From: Gemmatimonadaceae bacterium
GTDB lineage: Bacteria; Gemmatimonadota; Gemmatimonadetes; Gemmatimonadales; Gemmatimonadaceae
Reading direction: 5' to 3'
NCBI GenBank assembly: GCA_025362035.1
Contig: JANYIN010000163.1
Span: forward strand, 62,001 to 126,000
DNA length: 64,000 nucleotides
The notes under the pieces were generated by a model. The model was not told the DNA's origin and did no database searches. It saw only the letters and a program-made list of their open reading frames with translations. Made by a program: the position numbers and the translations under genes. Every line of letters starts with the position of its first letter. Positions within the stretch are counted from its first letter, which is position 1. Of this stretch, positions 1 to 9,406 are shown in pieces.

Positions 1-467
1 TTGGCCGCTCAGCGACGCACGCGCTGGTGCACCTCCTCGCGGAGCTCGACACGGTGTCGCTGCCGAAGGACGACCAGCTCGGCGACACCACAATCAACAT
101 AGGGTGGCTGTCTGGGGGAGTGGCCGACAACGTGACGGCGCCGAGTGCCGAAGCCCGACTGATGGCGAGACTGGTCACTCCGGCCGATACCGTATGGGAT
201 ATCCTCAACGACTGGGTGCGCGGTCGAGCAGATCTGGAACGCGGCATTGAGGTGCCGCCGGTGCGCCTGGGCACCTTACCCGGCTTCGCAACCTCGGTGG
301 TCGCCTACGCGACCGACATACCAGCGCTGCCCTCGTGGGGCACTCCCTATCTGTTCGGCCCGGGGTCGATCCACGTGGCGCATGGAGCGGACGAGTCCAT
401 CGAGGTCGCGGACCTGCACGCGGCGATCGGCGCGTACGAGCGCATCGTTCGGGAGTTGAGCCGCTAA
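1..467 (+). CDS. M20-family peptidase/deacylase, C-terminal part (5' truncated by window edge)
   Basis: Open from the window start; GRSATHA...GPGSIHVAHGADESIEVADL resembles the C-terminal M20 (ArgE/DapE) catalytic region. Confidence 0.75.
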   Translation, partial: GRSATHALVHLLAELDTVSLPKDDQLGDTTINIGWLSGGVADNVTAPSAEARLMARLVTPADTVWDILNDWVRGRADLERGIEVPPVRLGTLPGFATSVVAYATDIPALPSWGTPYLFGPGSIHVAHGADESIEVADLHAAIGAYERIVRELSR

Positions 468-1570
468 CCGCCGGCTCCGCTGGGTGTGGGATCGCGCTGG
501 GCCTCGAATTCCTCGCTGGACGTGCCACCGTTGCCATTGGTCGTGGAGATGGCGAGAGTCGGGCATTCGTGCACGAACCCGCCGTCTGCTGGAGACCAGT
601 CCACCGTGCGCGACACGGCGTAGGCCTTACCCTCGCCGTCCATGTCCATGAGGTTGGGCGCGATGGTCACGCAGGTGCCGCACCCAGTACACTTCTGGCG
701 ATCCACGAAGATTTCCACGCGCCGTCGCGGGTATACGCAACGCGGGTTGTCCCAGTAGGTGTCGATGTCGCGCAGCGCCCGCATCGCGGCGCGATACCCT
801 TCTTCGATATTCGCCGACGTATCGGCGAAGCTGAGCCAGTTAGCGTCGTTCACCTTCGGCCTGATGAGCACCATTGGCGGTCCGTTCCAGCTCTGTAGCG
901 GGTATTGCTGCAGCGCGTGCATCATCATCGTCGCGGCCCGCATGTAGATCGTCGCGAAGCCCTGGGTGTCGGCGCGCGCAACCTGCGACGCGTCCGAGCT
1001 ACCAACGTCCACGGCGATGATCAGATCAGCGAACTGCGCCGTGATGGAGACGGGAAGATTGTCCACGACGCCACCGTCGATGCAGGTGCGCGCGCCCACG
1101 TGTCCGGGCGGGAAATAGCCGGGCAGGGCGCACGACGCGTACACTGCTTCGCGGACGCTCACATCGCGCAGTCCGGGTAGTCCCCAAACGACGCGCGCGC
1201 CCTGGTCGAGATCGACCGTGTTCACGAGGAGCCTTCGCGGCAGATCGTCGAAGGTGCCCTCGGGTACCGCGTCCGCGCACAACTGCCGCAGCGGCTCCTC
1301 GAGGTAGATGGACCGCGATTGCATCCGGTCCAGAAGCATGCCGAAATGGTTGACGCGAAACAGATCTTTCCGGCGCATGGATTGCACGCGCGCCATCATT
1401 TCGGACACCGAGATGCCGCCCAGGTGCGCCGCGGCGATGAGCGCGCCGATGCTCGTGCCGGCGAACGTATCGGGCACGATGTGGAGTTCTTCGAGTGCGC
1501 GCAGCACTCCGATATGCGCAAATCCCTTCAGCCCACCGCCGCCGAGCACGAGGGCAACACGTCTGGCCAC
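464..1570 (-). CDS. Patatin-like phospholipase with C-terminal ferredoxin domain
   Basis: GGGGLKGFAHIGVL oxyanion motif, GTSIG nucleophile elbow, DGG dyad; C-terminal CTGCGTCVTIAPNLMDMDGEGKA...HECPTLAI ferredoxin motif. Confidence 0.9.
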   Translation of the reverse strand: MARRVALVLGGGGLKGFAHIGVLRALEELHIVPDTFAGTSIGALIAAAHLGGISVSEMMARVQSMRRKDLFRVNHFGMLLDRMQSRSIYLEEPLRQLCADAVPEGTFDDLPRRLLVNTVDLDQGARVVWGLPGLRDVSVREAVYASCALPGYFPPGHVGARTCIDGGVVDNLPVSITAQFADLIIAVDVGSSDASQVARADTQGFATIYMRAATMMMHALQQYPLQSWNGPPMVLIRPKVNDANWLSFADTSANIEEGYRAAMRALRDIDTYWDNPRCVYPRRRVEIFVDRQKCTGCGTCVTIAPNLMDMDGEGKAYAVSRTVDWSPADGGFVHECPTLAISTTNGNGGTSSEEFEAQRDPTPSGAGG

Positions 1571-1805
1571 GTCGCGGATCCTCCGTTCGTGCCGATTGGG
1601 CCGGCGGATGTGGACGACTGCCGCCGCGCCGCAGGATAGTAACGGGTAGCTTCATACCCGGCCTTCTCTGCCCGGCGTGCGATCATCTCGCACGCAGCTG
1701 ATAGTTGCGGCGCTCGTGCCGAGAGACTTGAGGTTCGGTGATCCTCGACACGACAGTGACGTCCGGCGCCCAGACGGCCCCGGACGTTCCCGACGTCGCG
1801 CGGCT

Positions 1806-2186
1806 CTACTGAACGTACTGGTACAGGCCGATCAGCCCCACTACGGCGCCACCCACCGAAATGGCATATCCTGCCCCGCCACCGACGATGAGCCCCGTGA
1901 GCACCGCGGCGCCGCCGACGACCATGAGTGCGACACTCTGTCCATACCCACCGCTTCGCACGGGGGCCGGCGAGGCATTGTGAGAGTCCGTGCCCCTCCG
2001 CACGCCGACCGCGGCGGCATTCATCGTCGGTCCTGCCGCCGGCGCTGGTGCGACCGAATCCACAACGACCGCGGGGGCGGGAGCAGCCGACACCGTGGCC
2101 TCCTGCGCGCGAACTGAAGTAGCCGACAGCACGAGCGCGGCAACGACCAGAAACTGCGGCCGGACAGAACGGATGAGTCGATTCAT
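1806..2186 (-). CDS. Hypothetical secreted/membrane protein with signal peptide and Gly-rich C-terminal TM segments
   Basis: 126 aa; signal peptide ...LVLSATSVRA|QE; hydrophobic GVGGAGYAISVGGAVVGLIGL-type C-terminus. Confidence 0.65.
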   Translation of the reverse strand: MNRLIRSVRPQFLVVAALVLSATSVRAQEATVSAAPAPAVVVDSVAPAPAAGPTMNAAAVGVRRGTDSHNASPAPVRSGGYGQSVALMVVGGAAVLTGLIVGGGAGYAISVGGAVVGLIGLYQYVQ

Positions 2187-2334
2187 TGCGGATCCATTAT
2201 AGGGGACGCGAGGTACAGAGGCGAGCGGCGCATTGTGAAGTATATACCCTCGCGGCGGGCGGTGTTGAGCCGTGGGTCAACGGCGCGTAACTTGAGCGCG
2301 TGCCCATCCATGCTACGAGCCCGGCGCGTCACCA

Positions 2335-3687
2335 GTGACGACATTCGCGAAGCGCCGCGGCGGCGCCGGCGAGGGCAGTCTCATTCGTGCGATCGGAACC
2401 TGGGGGCTTGTCGCCAGCATCGTGAACGTCACGGTGGGCGGCGGCATCTTCCGCCTTCCTGGAAGTGCGGAAATTACCGGCCGACTCGGTGCGGCCGCCC
2501 CGCTCGCGTACGTTGCGTGCGCAATCGTGATGGGATTGATCGTGCTCTGCATCGCGGAAGCCGGCAGCCGTGTGTCCCTCACTGGTGGGCCATACGCCTA
2601 CGTGGAAGCGACGTTTGGACGGTACGTGGGCTTCCTGGTGGGCGTGTTGTTGTGGCTCATCGGCGCCACGGCGATACCGGGCGTTGCCGGGCTGTTTGCG
2701 GACGCAGCCGCGAGACTTGTCCCTGTTCTCGGTTCGTTGGGAGGACGTGCGACGTTCCTCGCGGTCATGTTCGGCATTGTCACGCTGATCAATATCGGAG
2801 GGGTGAAGTATGGGACGCGCTTGAACGCCATCCTCACGGTCGCCAAGCTCGCGCCGCTCCTTCTGCTGCTGGCGGTCGGGGCGTTCGCGGTTCGCGGCGA
2901 AAACCTGCGCTGGCCCAGCGGAATGCCCGCGGCGGTGGATGTTTCGCGGGCTTCTGTGATCTTGATATTCGCCTTTGCCGGTGTCGAATCCGCACTCGTC
3001 CCCAGTGGTGAAGTGCGCGATGCGACGCGCACCGTACCGCGGGCCGTGCTGCTCGCGATGGCGGTGATCACCGTGGTGTACGTCTCTCTGCAACTGGTGG
3101 CTCAGGGTGTACTCGGCCCGGCGCTCGTCGGCGATCCGACGCCACTGGCTACGGCGGCCGGGCGGGTGTTCGGGCCGTGGGGTGTGGTGCTGCTGTCCAC
3201 GGGATTCATGATCTCGGCGTTCGGCTACTTGAGCGGAATGATGCTCGCCGTGCCCAGGGCGCTCTATGCCTTTGGGCGCGATGGCATTCTCCCGCGGCAA
3301 TTCGCTGTCGTCCACCCCCGCTACCGGACCCCATGGGTGGCCATCATCGCGCAATCACTGCTGGCGTGGACGCTATCGGTGACGAACAGCTTCGAAACGC
3401 TCGCCATCATCGCCAACGTGTCGGCGGCGCTGATCTATCTGGGGTGCGCGGCTGCCGCATGGAGGCTTCGCCGAACGGCTCCGTCGGCCGGAGACGGAAC
3501 GCTCTTTCGAATGCCCGGGGGCGCGGTCGTGCCGGCGTTGGCGGCCATGGCCATCCTGTTCCTGCTCGCCACGGTGACAGGAAAGGAGTGGAGCGTGCTC
3601 GCCGCCGTGTTGGCGGTCGCGAGTCTGCTTTACTTCCTCGCGGCCCGGCGTCCCGCCGATATCACCGCCCAGTTCGAGATGCCATGA
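2335..3687 (+). CDS. APC family amino acid permease
   Basis: 450 aa, ~12 TM; N-terminal GGGIFRLPG motif; GTG start. Confidence 0.9.
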   Translation: MTTFAKRRGGAGEGSLIRAIGTWGLVASIVNVTVGGGIFRLPGSAEITGRLGAAAPLAYVACAIVMGLIVLCIAEAGSRVSLTGGPYAYVEATFGRYVGFLVGVLLWLIGATAIPGVAGLFADAAARLVPVLGSLGGRATFLAVMFGIVTLINIGGVKYGTRLNAILTVAKLAPLLLLLAVGAFAVRGENLRWPSGMPAAVDVSRASVILIFAFAGVESALVPSGEVRDATRTVPRAVLLAMAVITVVYVSLQLVAQGVLGPALVGDPTPLATAAGRVFGPWGVVLLSTGFMISAFGYLSGMMLAVPRALYAFGRDGILPRQFAVVHPRYRTPWVAIIAQSLLAWTLSVTNSFETLAIIANVSAALIYLGCAAAAWRLRRTAPSAGDGTLFRMPGGAVVPALAAMAILFLLATVTGKEWSVLAAVLAVASLLYFLAARRPADITAQFEMP

Positions 3688-4880
3688 CACGCGATCCGCT
3701 CCTCCGATTCCGGGCAGAATTTCCCATCCTGGCCACCACCAATTACCAGGTGTCCAATTCGCTGGGCGCCATGCCGCGTGAGGTTCCTGACCGGCTGACC
3801 GAGTATGCGAACCAGTGGGCGACGCGTGGGGTGCGCGCGTGGGCTGAGGGTTGGTGGGACATGCCCGTAGCAGTCGGCGACGAGATCGCGCCGCTCATTG
3901 GCGCCGGCAAGGGCGAGGTGGCGATGGTGGCCAACGTCTCGATCGGACAGGCGCAAGTCTTCTCGGCGCTGGACTACACCGAGGGCGGGCGCGACACGAT
4001 CGTAATGACCGAGCTGGATTTCCCGTCCGTGCGCTATGTGTACGACGCTCTCGCGACCCGTCTCGGCGCCCGCGTGGTGGTGGTGCCGAGCGACGATGGC
4101 ATCGGCATTGATCACGAGCGCCTGCTGGCCGCCATCGACGAACGGACGCGACTGGTTTCCATATCGCACGTACTGTTTCGGTCGGCATACATCATGGATG
4201 CGGCCCGCATCTGCGCGCACGCGCATCGAATGGGCGCGCTTGTATCCCTCGACGCGTATCACTCGGTGGGCATCGTTCCGGTAGACGTACGTGCGCTGGA
4301 CGCTGACTTTCTGACGGGCGGCGTGCTCAAGTGGCTCTGCGGTGGTCCTGGTGGATCCTTTCTCTGGGTGAAGCCCGAGGTCAGCGCGCGATGTGCCCCG
4401 ACGTTGACGGGCTGGCAGGCCCACGAGCACCCGTTCTCGTTCGAGTCGGAGATGTCATACGCGTCCGGCGCGTGGCGTTGGCTCTCTGGTACGCCAGCGG
4501 TTCCGGCGCTCTTTGCGGCGCCGGCCGGTCCGCGCATCGTTCGCGAGGCGGGCATGCCGGCCATTCGCGCCAAGAGCATCCGGCAGACCTCGCGGTTGAT
4601 CGACCTGGCGGACGCGCGAGGGTTCGCGGTCACGGCACCACGGGATCCCGAGCGTCGTGGCGGCACCGTGGCGTTCGACGTCCCTCATGCCCGCGAAGTC
4701 GCTCAGGCGCTACTCGCGCGCGACGTGATCGTGGACTACCGACCGGGTGCCGGCATCCGCGTGGCGCCACACTTCTACACGAGTGATGACGAGGTGGAGC
4801 AGGTCGTCGCGTCGATCGACGACATCCTCGCGCGCGGGTCGTGGAAGCGATACACTGACCAGAGGCTGGTCGTGACGTAA
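3684..4880 (+). CDS. Aminotransferase class V-fold protein, kynureninase-like
   Basis: ATG overlaps the permease stop (ATGA); PLP-Lys region TGGVLKWLCGGPGGSFLWV; SLDAYHSVG; N-terminus FPILATTNYQVSNSLGAMP. Confidence 0.8.
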   Translation: MTRDPLLRFRAEFPILATTNYQVSNSLGAMPREVPDRLTEYANQWATRGVRAWAEGWWDMPVAVGDEIAPLIGAGKGEVAMVANVSIGQAQVFSALDYTEGGRDTIVMTELDFPSVRYVYDALATRLGARVVVVPSDDGIGIDHERLLAAIDERTRLVSISHVLFRSAYIMDAARICAHAHRMGALVSLDAYHSVGIVPVDVRALDADFLTGGVLKWLCGGPGGSFLWVKPEVSARCAPTLTGWQAHEHPFSFESEMSYASGAWRWLSGTPAVPALFAAPAGPRIVREAGMPAIRAKSIRQTSRLIDLADARGFAVTAPRDPERRGGTVAFDVPHAREVAQALLARDVIVDYRPGAGIRVAPHFYTSDDEVEQVVASIDDILARGSWKRYTDQRLVVT

Positions 4881-4922
4881 TCCAGGCACGCTTCGGCCAT
4901 CCCGTTCCTCAACCAGACTCGC

Positions 4923-5168
4923 ATGCCTCCTGCCGCCGAGAAGTTTCGCAAGGCTTACGTCAATGTGGATCATCCGGCCGTGGTGCTTCGTTTCGAGGAC
5001 GGCCACGAGATCCGCGTCGCTCAGGGGAAGGTAAAGACCTTCGACGCCTATCGCGGCGAGGTCATCCGGATCGTCGCGCTGTACGACCCGACCTCCAAGG
5101 ATCGCGATCTCCTGGAGTCGGTCCGGGCGGAGGAACTGCCGGACGCGGAGCCCCACGAATCGCGATGA
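4923..5168 (+). CDS. Hypothetical protein (81 aa)
   Basis: Small ORF between flanking genes, 4-nt overlap with downstream CDS. Confidence 0.6.
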   Translation: MPPAAEKFRKAYVNVDHPAVVLRFEDGHEIRVAQGKVKTFDAYRGEVIRIVALYDPTSKDRDLLESVRAEELPDAEPHESR

Positions 5169-6097
5169 GCACACGGTGCGCGTTGGTGGCGATGCTCGTC
5201 GCGGTTGCTGCGATCCCTGCGGGAGCCGGCGCACAGGGCGGGCGCGATGTATTTCAACACGCCGACACGGCGTCGCTCCACAGGTCGTTCGAGTCGCTCG
5301 CCAACGCCCATCACGGCATCGTCGGGTATTCGGTATCCAACCTGGACACCGGTGAGCGGTTCGAGCGGCGCGGGGACGAAACATTTTCCACGGCGAGTCT
5401 CATCAAGGTGCCCATCCTCGTGACGGTGTATGATCTCGTCGAGAAGGGACAACTCGCACTCGACGACCCGCTCACCGTGCTGAAGCTGGACAAGGTAGGC
5501 GGGTCTGGGCAGCTCCAGTTTCTGCACGACAACGCCCTCATTACCGTGCACGACGCGGCGTGGCTCATGATCACGCTCAGCGACAACACCGCCACCAACC
5601 TCCTGCTCGACCGGATCATCATCCGGCGCGTCTGGGACAAGATGGAGAAGCTGGGCCTTCCCCATACCAAGGTTCACTCAAAGAGCTTCCTGCGGAACTC
5701 GAGCGTCGCCATGGACAGTTCCGTGAAGTACGGTCTGGGTGTGACGACGCCGAACGAGATGGCGCGGCTCTTTGCGCTGCTTGCCGACGGGCGCGCCGTG
5801 AGCCCGCGCGCCGACAGCGCGATGCTCGACATCCTCGCGCACAACGATGCCTTCGACAAACTGCAACGGTATGTCCAGGGGCTGGACGTGCCGCACAAGA
5901 CCGGCGACACCGACCAGGTACGCACCGAGTGCGCGCTCTTTCCCCTGCAGTCGCGCGTGGTGGCCTGCGTGCTCACGAAGGACAATCAGGATCAGCGGTA
6001 CATGATCGACAACGATGCCCACGTGATGATGGCGCACATGGGAGAAGCCCTGGCGGGTGCGTGGCCTCGACGACCAGAGCCCGGGCGGCGGCCTTGA
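5165..6097 (+). CDS. Class A beta-lactamase-fold serine hydrolase
   Basis: Signal peptide AGA|QGG; STASLIK (SxxK), SDN (SDNTATN), KTG (HKTGD). Confidence 0.85.
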   Translation: MSTRCALVAMLVAVAAIPAGAGAQGGRDVFQHADTASLHRSFESLANAHHGIVGYSVSNLDTGERFERRGDETFSTASLIKVPILVTVYDLVEKGQLALDDPLTVLKLDKVGGSGQLQFLHDNALITVHDAAWLMITLSDNTATNLLLDRIIIRRVWDKMEKLGLPHTKVHSKSFLRNSSVAMDSSVKYGLGVTTPNEMARLFALLADGRAVSPRADSAMLDILAHNDAFDKLQRYVQGLDVPHKTGDTDQVRTECALFPLQSRVVACVLTKDNQDQRYMIDNDAHVMMAHMGEALAGAWPRRPEPGRRP

Positions 6098-6140
6098 CTC
6101 GGGTCGGCGCGAAGGGAGACGCTCACAGTCACGTTCCGGG

Positions 6141-7064
6141 ATGCTTGTAGCCCGAATCCGCGTCATCCCCAATGTCGCGTCCGCGCTCGCCTCCGGGCGC
6201 GCCGTGGTCGCCCTGGAGAGCTCGGTGTTGGCGCAAGGCCTGCCCATTCCACAGAATCGCGAGGCCGCCCGTCGCATGGTGCAGGGTGTCGAGCTGGGGG
6301 GGGCTGTGCCGGCCTTCACGGCTGTGGTGTGCGGCGTACCGACGATGGGCCTCGAGCCGGACGAGTTGAATCGGTTTCTGGCTCGCGACGGCGTGCGCAA
6401 GGTCGCAGCGCGGGACCTGGCCGCGACGATCGCGCAGAAAGCGGATGGTGCGACCACCGTATCCGCGTCGCTGTGCATCGCTGGCCTGGCGGGCGTGCGC
6501 GTCTTTGCCACGGGTGGCATCGGAGGCGTGCACCGCGACTCCCCGTTCGACGAATCCGGCGACCTCGCCGAGCTCGCGCGAACACCGATGGTGGTCGTGT
6601 GCGCGGGCGCGAAGTCCATCCTCGACCTGCCTGCCACGCTCGAGCGGCTCGAAACGCTGGGCGTGTTGGTCGTCGGCTACCGGACGAACGAGCTGCCCGG
6701 CTTCTTCACGCAGACTACCGGTCTCATGCTGTCGACGCGCGCCGATTCTCCGGAAGAGATTGCCGCCATCTACCGGGCCGGTCTCGCCTTGGGACGGCCC
6801 CAGGCGATGCTGGTGGTGCAGCAGCCGCCCGACGCCGTGGCGCTGCCGCAGCGCCTGGTGGACGACGCCGTGACCGATGCGCTGGCGCAGGCGCGTTCCT
6901 CGGGCATTTCGGGACCTGCCACCACGCCGTTTCTGCTCGCCGCCGTGCTTCGCGCGACCGATGGGCGATCTTTATCCGCGAATCTCGGATTACTGGAGGA
7001 GAACGCGGCGTTGGCGGGCCGCATCGCGATTGCACTCCAGCGGGAGGCCGATACTCTGTCCTAG
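6141..7064 (+). CDS. psuG: Pseudouridine-5'-phosphate glycosidase (PsuG/IndA family)
   Basis: VALESSVLAQGLPIPQN, TGGIGGVHR, SGISGPATTPFLL family motifs. Confidence 0.9.
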   Translation: MLVARIRVIPNVASALASGRAVVALESSVLAQGLPIPQNREAARRMVQGVELGGAVPAFTAVVCGVPTMGLEPDELNRFLARDGVRKVAARDLAATIAQKADGATTVSASLCIAGLAGVRVFATGGIGGVHRDSPFDESGDLAELARTPMVVVCAGAKSILDLPATLERLETLGVLVVGYRTNELPGFFTQTTGLMLSTRADSPEEIAAIYRAGLALGRPQAMLVVQQPPDAVALPQRLVDDAVTDALAQARSSGISGPATTPFLLAAVLRATDGRSLSANLGLLEENAALAGRIAIALQREADTLS

Positions 7065-7118
7065 CGACGACGGCGTACCGATTTCTCGAGTTTTCTCTCC
7101 AATCGAGGCGCAAAGCCG

Positions 7119-7148
7119 TTGAACTTGTCCGACACCAAATGGTACAAT
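7119..7148 (+). promoter_or_regulatory. Sigma70-like promoter upstream of TPR gene
   Basis: TTGAAC (7119-7124), 18-nt spacer, TACAAT (7143-7148); CDS starts at 7181. Confidence 0.45.
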
Positions 7149-7180
7149 AGGTCATCTCTCACGAGCAGGAGGCTGTACCC

Positions 7181-8350
7181 ATGGCCACTCCGTTCCTGAG
7201 TTCCGAAGAATACGATGAACGCGCGCATCAACTTTACAATGAGGGGCAGTACGATGATGCGCTGACGACGTTGCGCGAGGGGCTTGCGCTGTACCCGAAC
7301 TCGGTCGAGCTGCACATCGGCGTTGGGTACGCGCGCTTGGCGCGGGAGGAATACGCGTGGGCACGGCGAAGCTTCGAGGAGGCCCTGGTACTCGAACCGG
7401 AACACGAGGACGCACTTGCCGGACTCGGCGAGGCGTTGCTCAAGTTCGGGCTCGAAGAGGCCGCGCTTCGCTGTTTCCAACGTACGCTCGAGCTCGGATA
7501 CGCGGACGATCTCGATCTGATGCTCCAGAGCGGGCGCGCCCTGTTCCGTGAGGCATCGGTTCGGGATCGACGCGAGCTTTTCACTGCGGCGAAGGAGTTC
7601 TTCGAGGTCGCTACACAGCAGGCGCCTGAGAGCGCCGAGGCGATCGCGTGCGTGGGCTACGCACAACACCGGCTCGGCGAGGACGATGCGGCGGTGGCCT
7701 CCCTGCGCCGCTCGCTGAAGGCCGACAGCGAACACGCGGAGGCGCGCATCTACCTCGCGAACGTGCTGTACGACCGCGGCGACTATGACGCCGCGCTCTA
7801 TCATTTCGAGCGCACCGCGACCGAGGATCACTGGGACGAGCTCGGGATCTGGCGATTGATCGAACTCAAGCGGGCCGCGCAAAAGCTCAGCGAGCACGAT
7901 CCCGAGCTGAAGCCATGGGAAGATCGCCTGCAGGAGCTGAGCGGGGAGTTGGACGACATCGATGAGCTCTTTATCGAGGTAGACGGCGCGGTCGCGGCCG
8001 AAAGTGGCGATGTCGAAGTCGCCCGCGGCCAACTGGAGTTGTTCGGCACGCTTCTTTCCTCTCTGGCCACGGCGAAGGCGGAGGGCGACGGCATCCCCAA
8101 TGACGAGAACGCGGGGAGTCACGAAGTCCTGACGCCGGACGGTCGGCAGCTGACTGGGTCATGGGAGGACATAGTGCACTCGATGGAACAGGTCGATACC
8201 GAAGCCGGAAAGCATCACACCTTGCAGGACTTCATGTCGCGGGCGGCGAAGCGGGCATTCCGGGAAACCGGCGTGCGCGTGCCGAGCCATGATGCCGAGC
8301 TGTTTGTCCGCGCTAGTGCCCAGGCGGGCCTTCTGCGCATCGTCAGGTGA
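7181..8350 (+). CDS. Tetratricopeptide repeat protein
   Basis: 389 aa; repeated TPR consensus (A..LY..GQYDDAL..L, HAEARIYLANVLYDRGDYDAALYHFE). Confidence 0.85.
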   Translation: MATPFLSSEEYDERAHQLYNEGQYDDALTTLREGLALYPNSVELHIGVGYARLAREEYAWARRSFEEALVLEPEHEDALAGLGEALLKFGLEEAALRCFQRTLELGYADDLDLMLQSGRALFREASVRDRRELFTAAKEFFEVATQQAPESAEAIACVGYAQHRLGEDDAAVASLRRSLKADSEHAEARIYLANVLYDRGDYDAALYHFERTATEDHWDELGIWRLIELKRAAQKLSEHDPELKPWEDRLQELSGELDDIDELFIEVDGAVAAESGDVEVARGQLELFGTLLSSLATAKAEGDGIPNDENAGSHEVLTPDGRQLTGSWEDIVHSMEQVDTEAGKHHTLQDFMSRAAKRAFRETGVRVPSHDAELFVRASAQAGLLRIVR

Positions 8351-9384
8351 CCGGCGGCACGCCGCGCAGCGCGCTCGATGCCGTGCATGCGGCGCGCCCG
8401 ATCGTGGCGCGCCTCAACGCGGGCAACGACAAGGAAGACGTCGCGGCCGACATCATCGAAGCCTGGACCGCCGTTGAAACGGGTTTGCGATCGTTGATCG
8501 GCGGCTCCGTGCTGACGGGGCAGACGCTCATTCGTGAGCTCCGCCAGCGCCAGTTTCTCACCCTCGATCAGGCAAACGCACTCGCGGAGTTTCACGCGGC
8601 GCGCGAGCGTGCGGGCAGCACGTCGTACGCGCCAACCGACAGCGACATCAATGCCGCGCGCGGCGCGTTCCTCAAGCTCGAGTCGGGACTCATGAGTGCC
8701 TCCGAGTCGGCCCGGCGACCGGCGAACACGACGAGCGCCGCGTCGTCGGGCCCGTTGGCGGCACCGGCGTACCCGTCACCCGCCGCGTCCACCGTCGATC
8801 TCCGTTCGCTCCCCGCGCGACCGGCGAGGTCCGCGTGGATCGTGCCGGTACTCGGTGTCGCCGCACTGATCGTCATTGCGGGCATCGCGTGGTACGCGCT
8901 GGCCGCGCGCGGGTCATCCGGCGCGTACGATCAAGGCGTGGTGGCCTATCGCGAGGGCAGGCGGGAAGCCGCCGAGGGTGCGTTTCACAAGGCGGCGCTG
9001 GACCAGCCGAACGATCCCATGCCGCACGTCTACCTGGCTCGAATGGAGCGCGAGCGCGGCAACCTGAACAACGCCAATGCGGAGGCGGTAAAGGCGGTGC
9101 AGCTCGGGCCGGCCAACGACGCCGCATTGCGCGAGCTCGCGAGCGCATTGTTCGCAGAGCAGAACTACGACGGGGCGCGAACCTTTTATACTCGCGCCGT
9201 GCAGGCGGACAGCAGCGACCGGGTAGCGCAGGGCTTCCTGGGCTGTTCCCTCGTACGGCTCGGGCGAGTGACCGAAGGGCGCCGCTGGCTTGATCGAGCG
9301 GGATCGGGTGCGTGGAGCACATGCACTCCCTCATCGATCGGTTCGGTTCCAGCGTACAACGCTCCTGCACTCCGGCGTCAATGA
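8347..9384 (+). CDS. Single-TM protein with C-terminal TPRs
   Basis: One TM (WIVPVLGVAALIVIAGIAWYAL) followed by TPR-like repeats; 4-nt overlap with upstream TPR gene. Confidence 0.8.
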   Translation: MTGGTPRSALDAVHAARPIVARLNAGNDKEDVAADIIEAWTAVETGLRSLIGGSVLTGQTLIRELRQRQFLTLDQANALAEFHAARERAGSTSYAPTDSDINAARGAFLKLESGLMSASESARRPANTTSAASSGPLAAPAYPSPAASTVDLRSLPARPARSAWIVPVLGVAALIVIAGIAWYALAARGSSGAYDQGVVAYREGRREAAEGAFHKAALDQPNDPMPHVYLARMERERGNLNNANAEAVKAVQLGPANDAALRELASALFAEQNYDGARTFYTRAVQADSSDRVAQGFLGCSLVRLGRVTEGRRWLDRAGSGAWSTCTPSSIGSVPAYNAPALRRQ

Positions 9385-9406
9385 TACTGGTGCCCGGCCC
9401 TCGCAC

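Noticed and set aside
2329-3354. 341-aa minus-strand ORF opposite the APC permease
   Set aside because: Composition typical of an antisense GC-rich frame (D/H/R-rich, no motif).
5165-6097. Labelling this gene an antibiotic-resistance beta-lactamase
   Set aside because: Key Omega-loop Glu not found; likely a related serine hydrolase.
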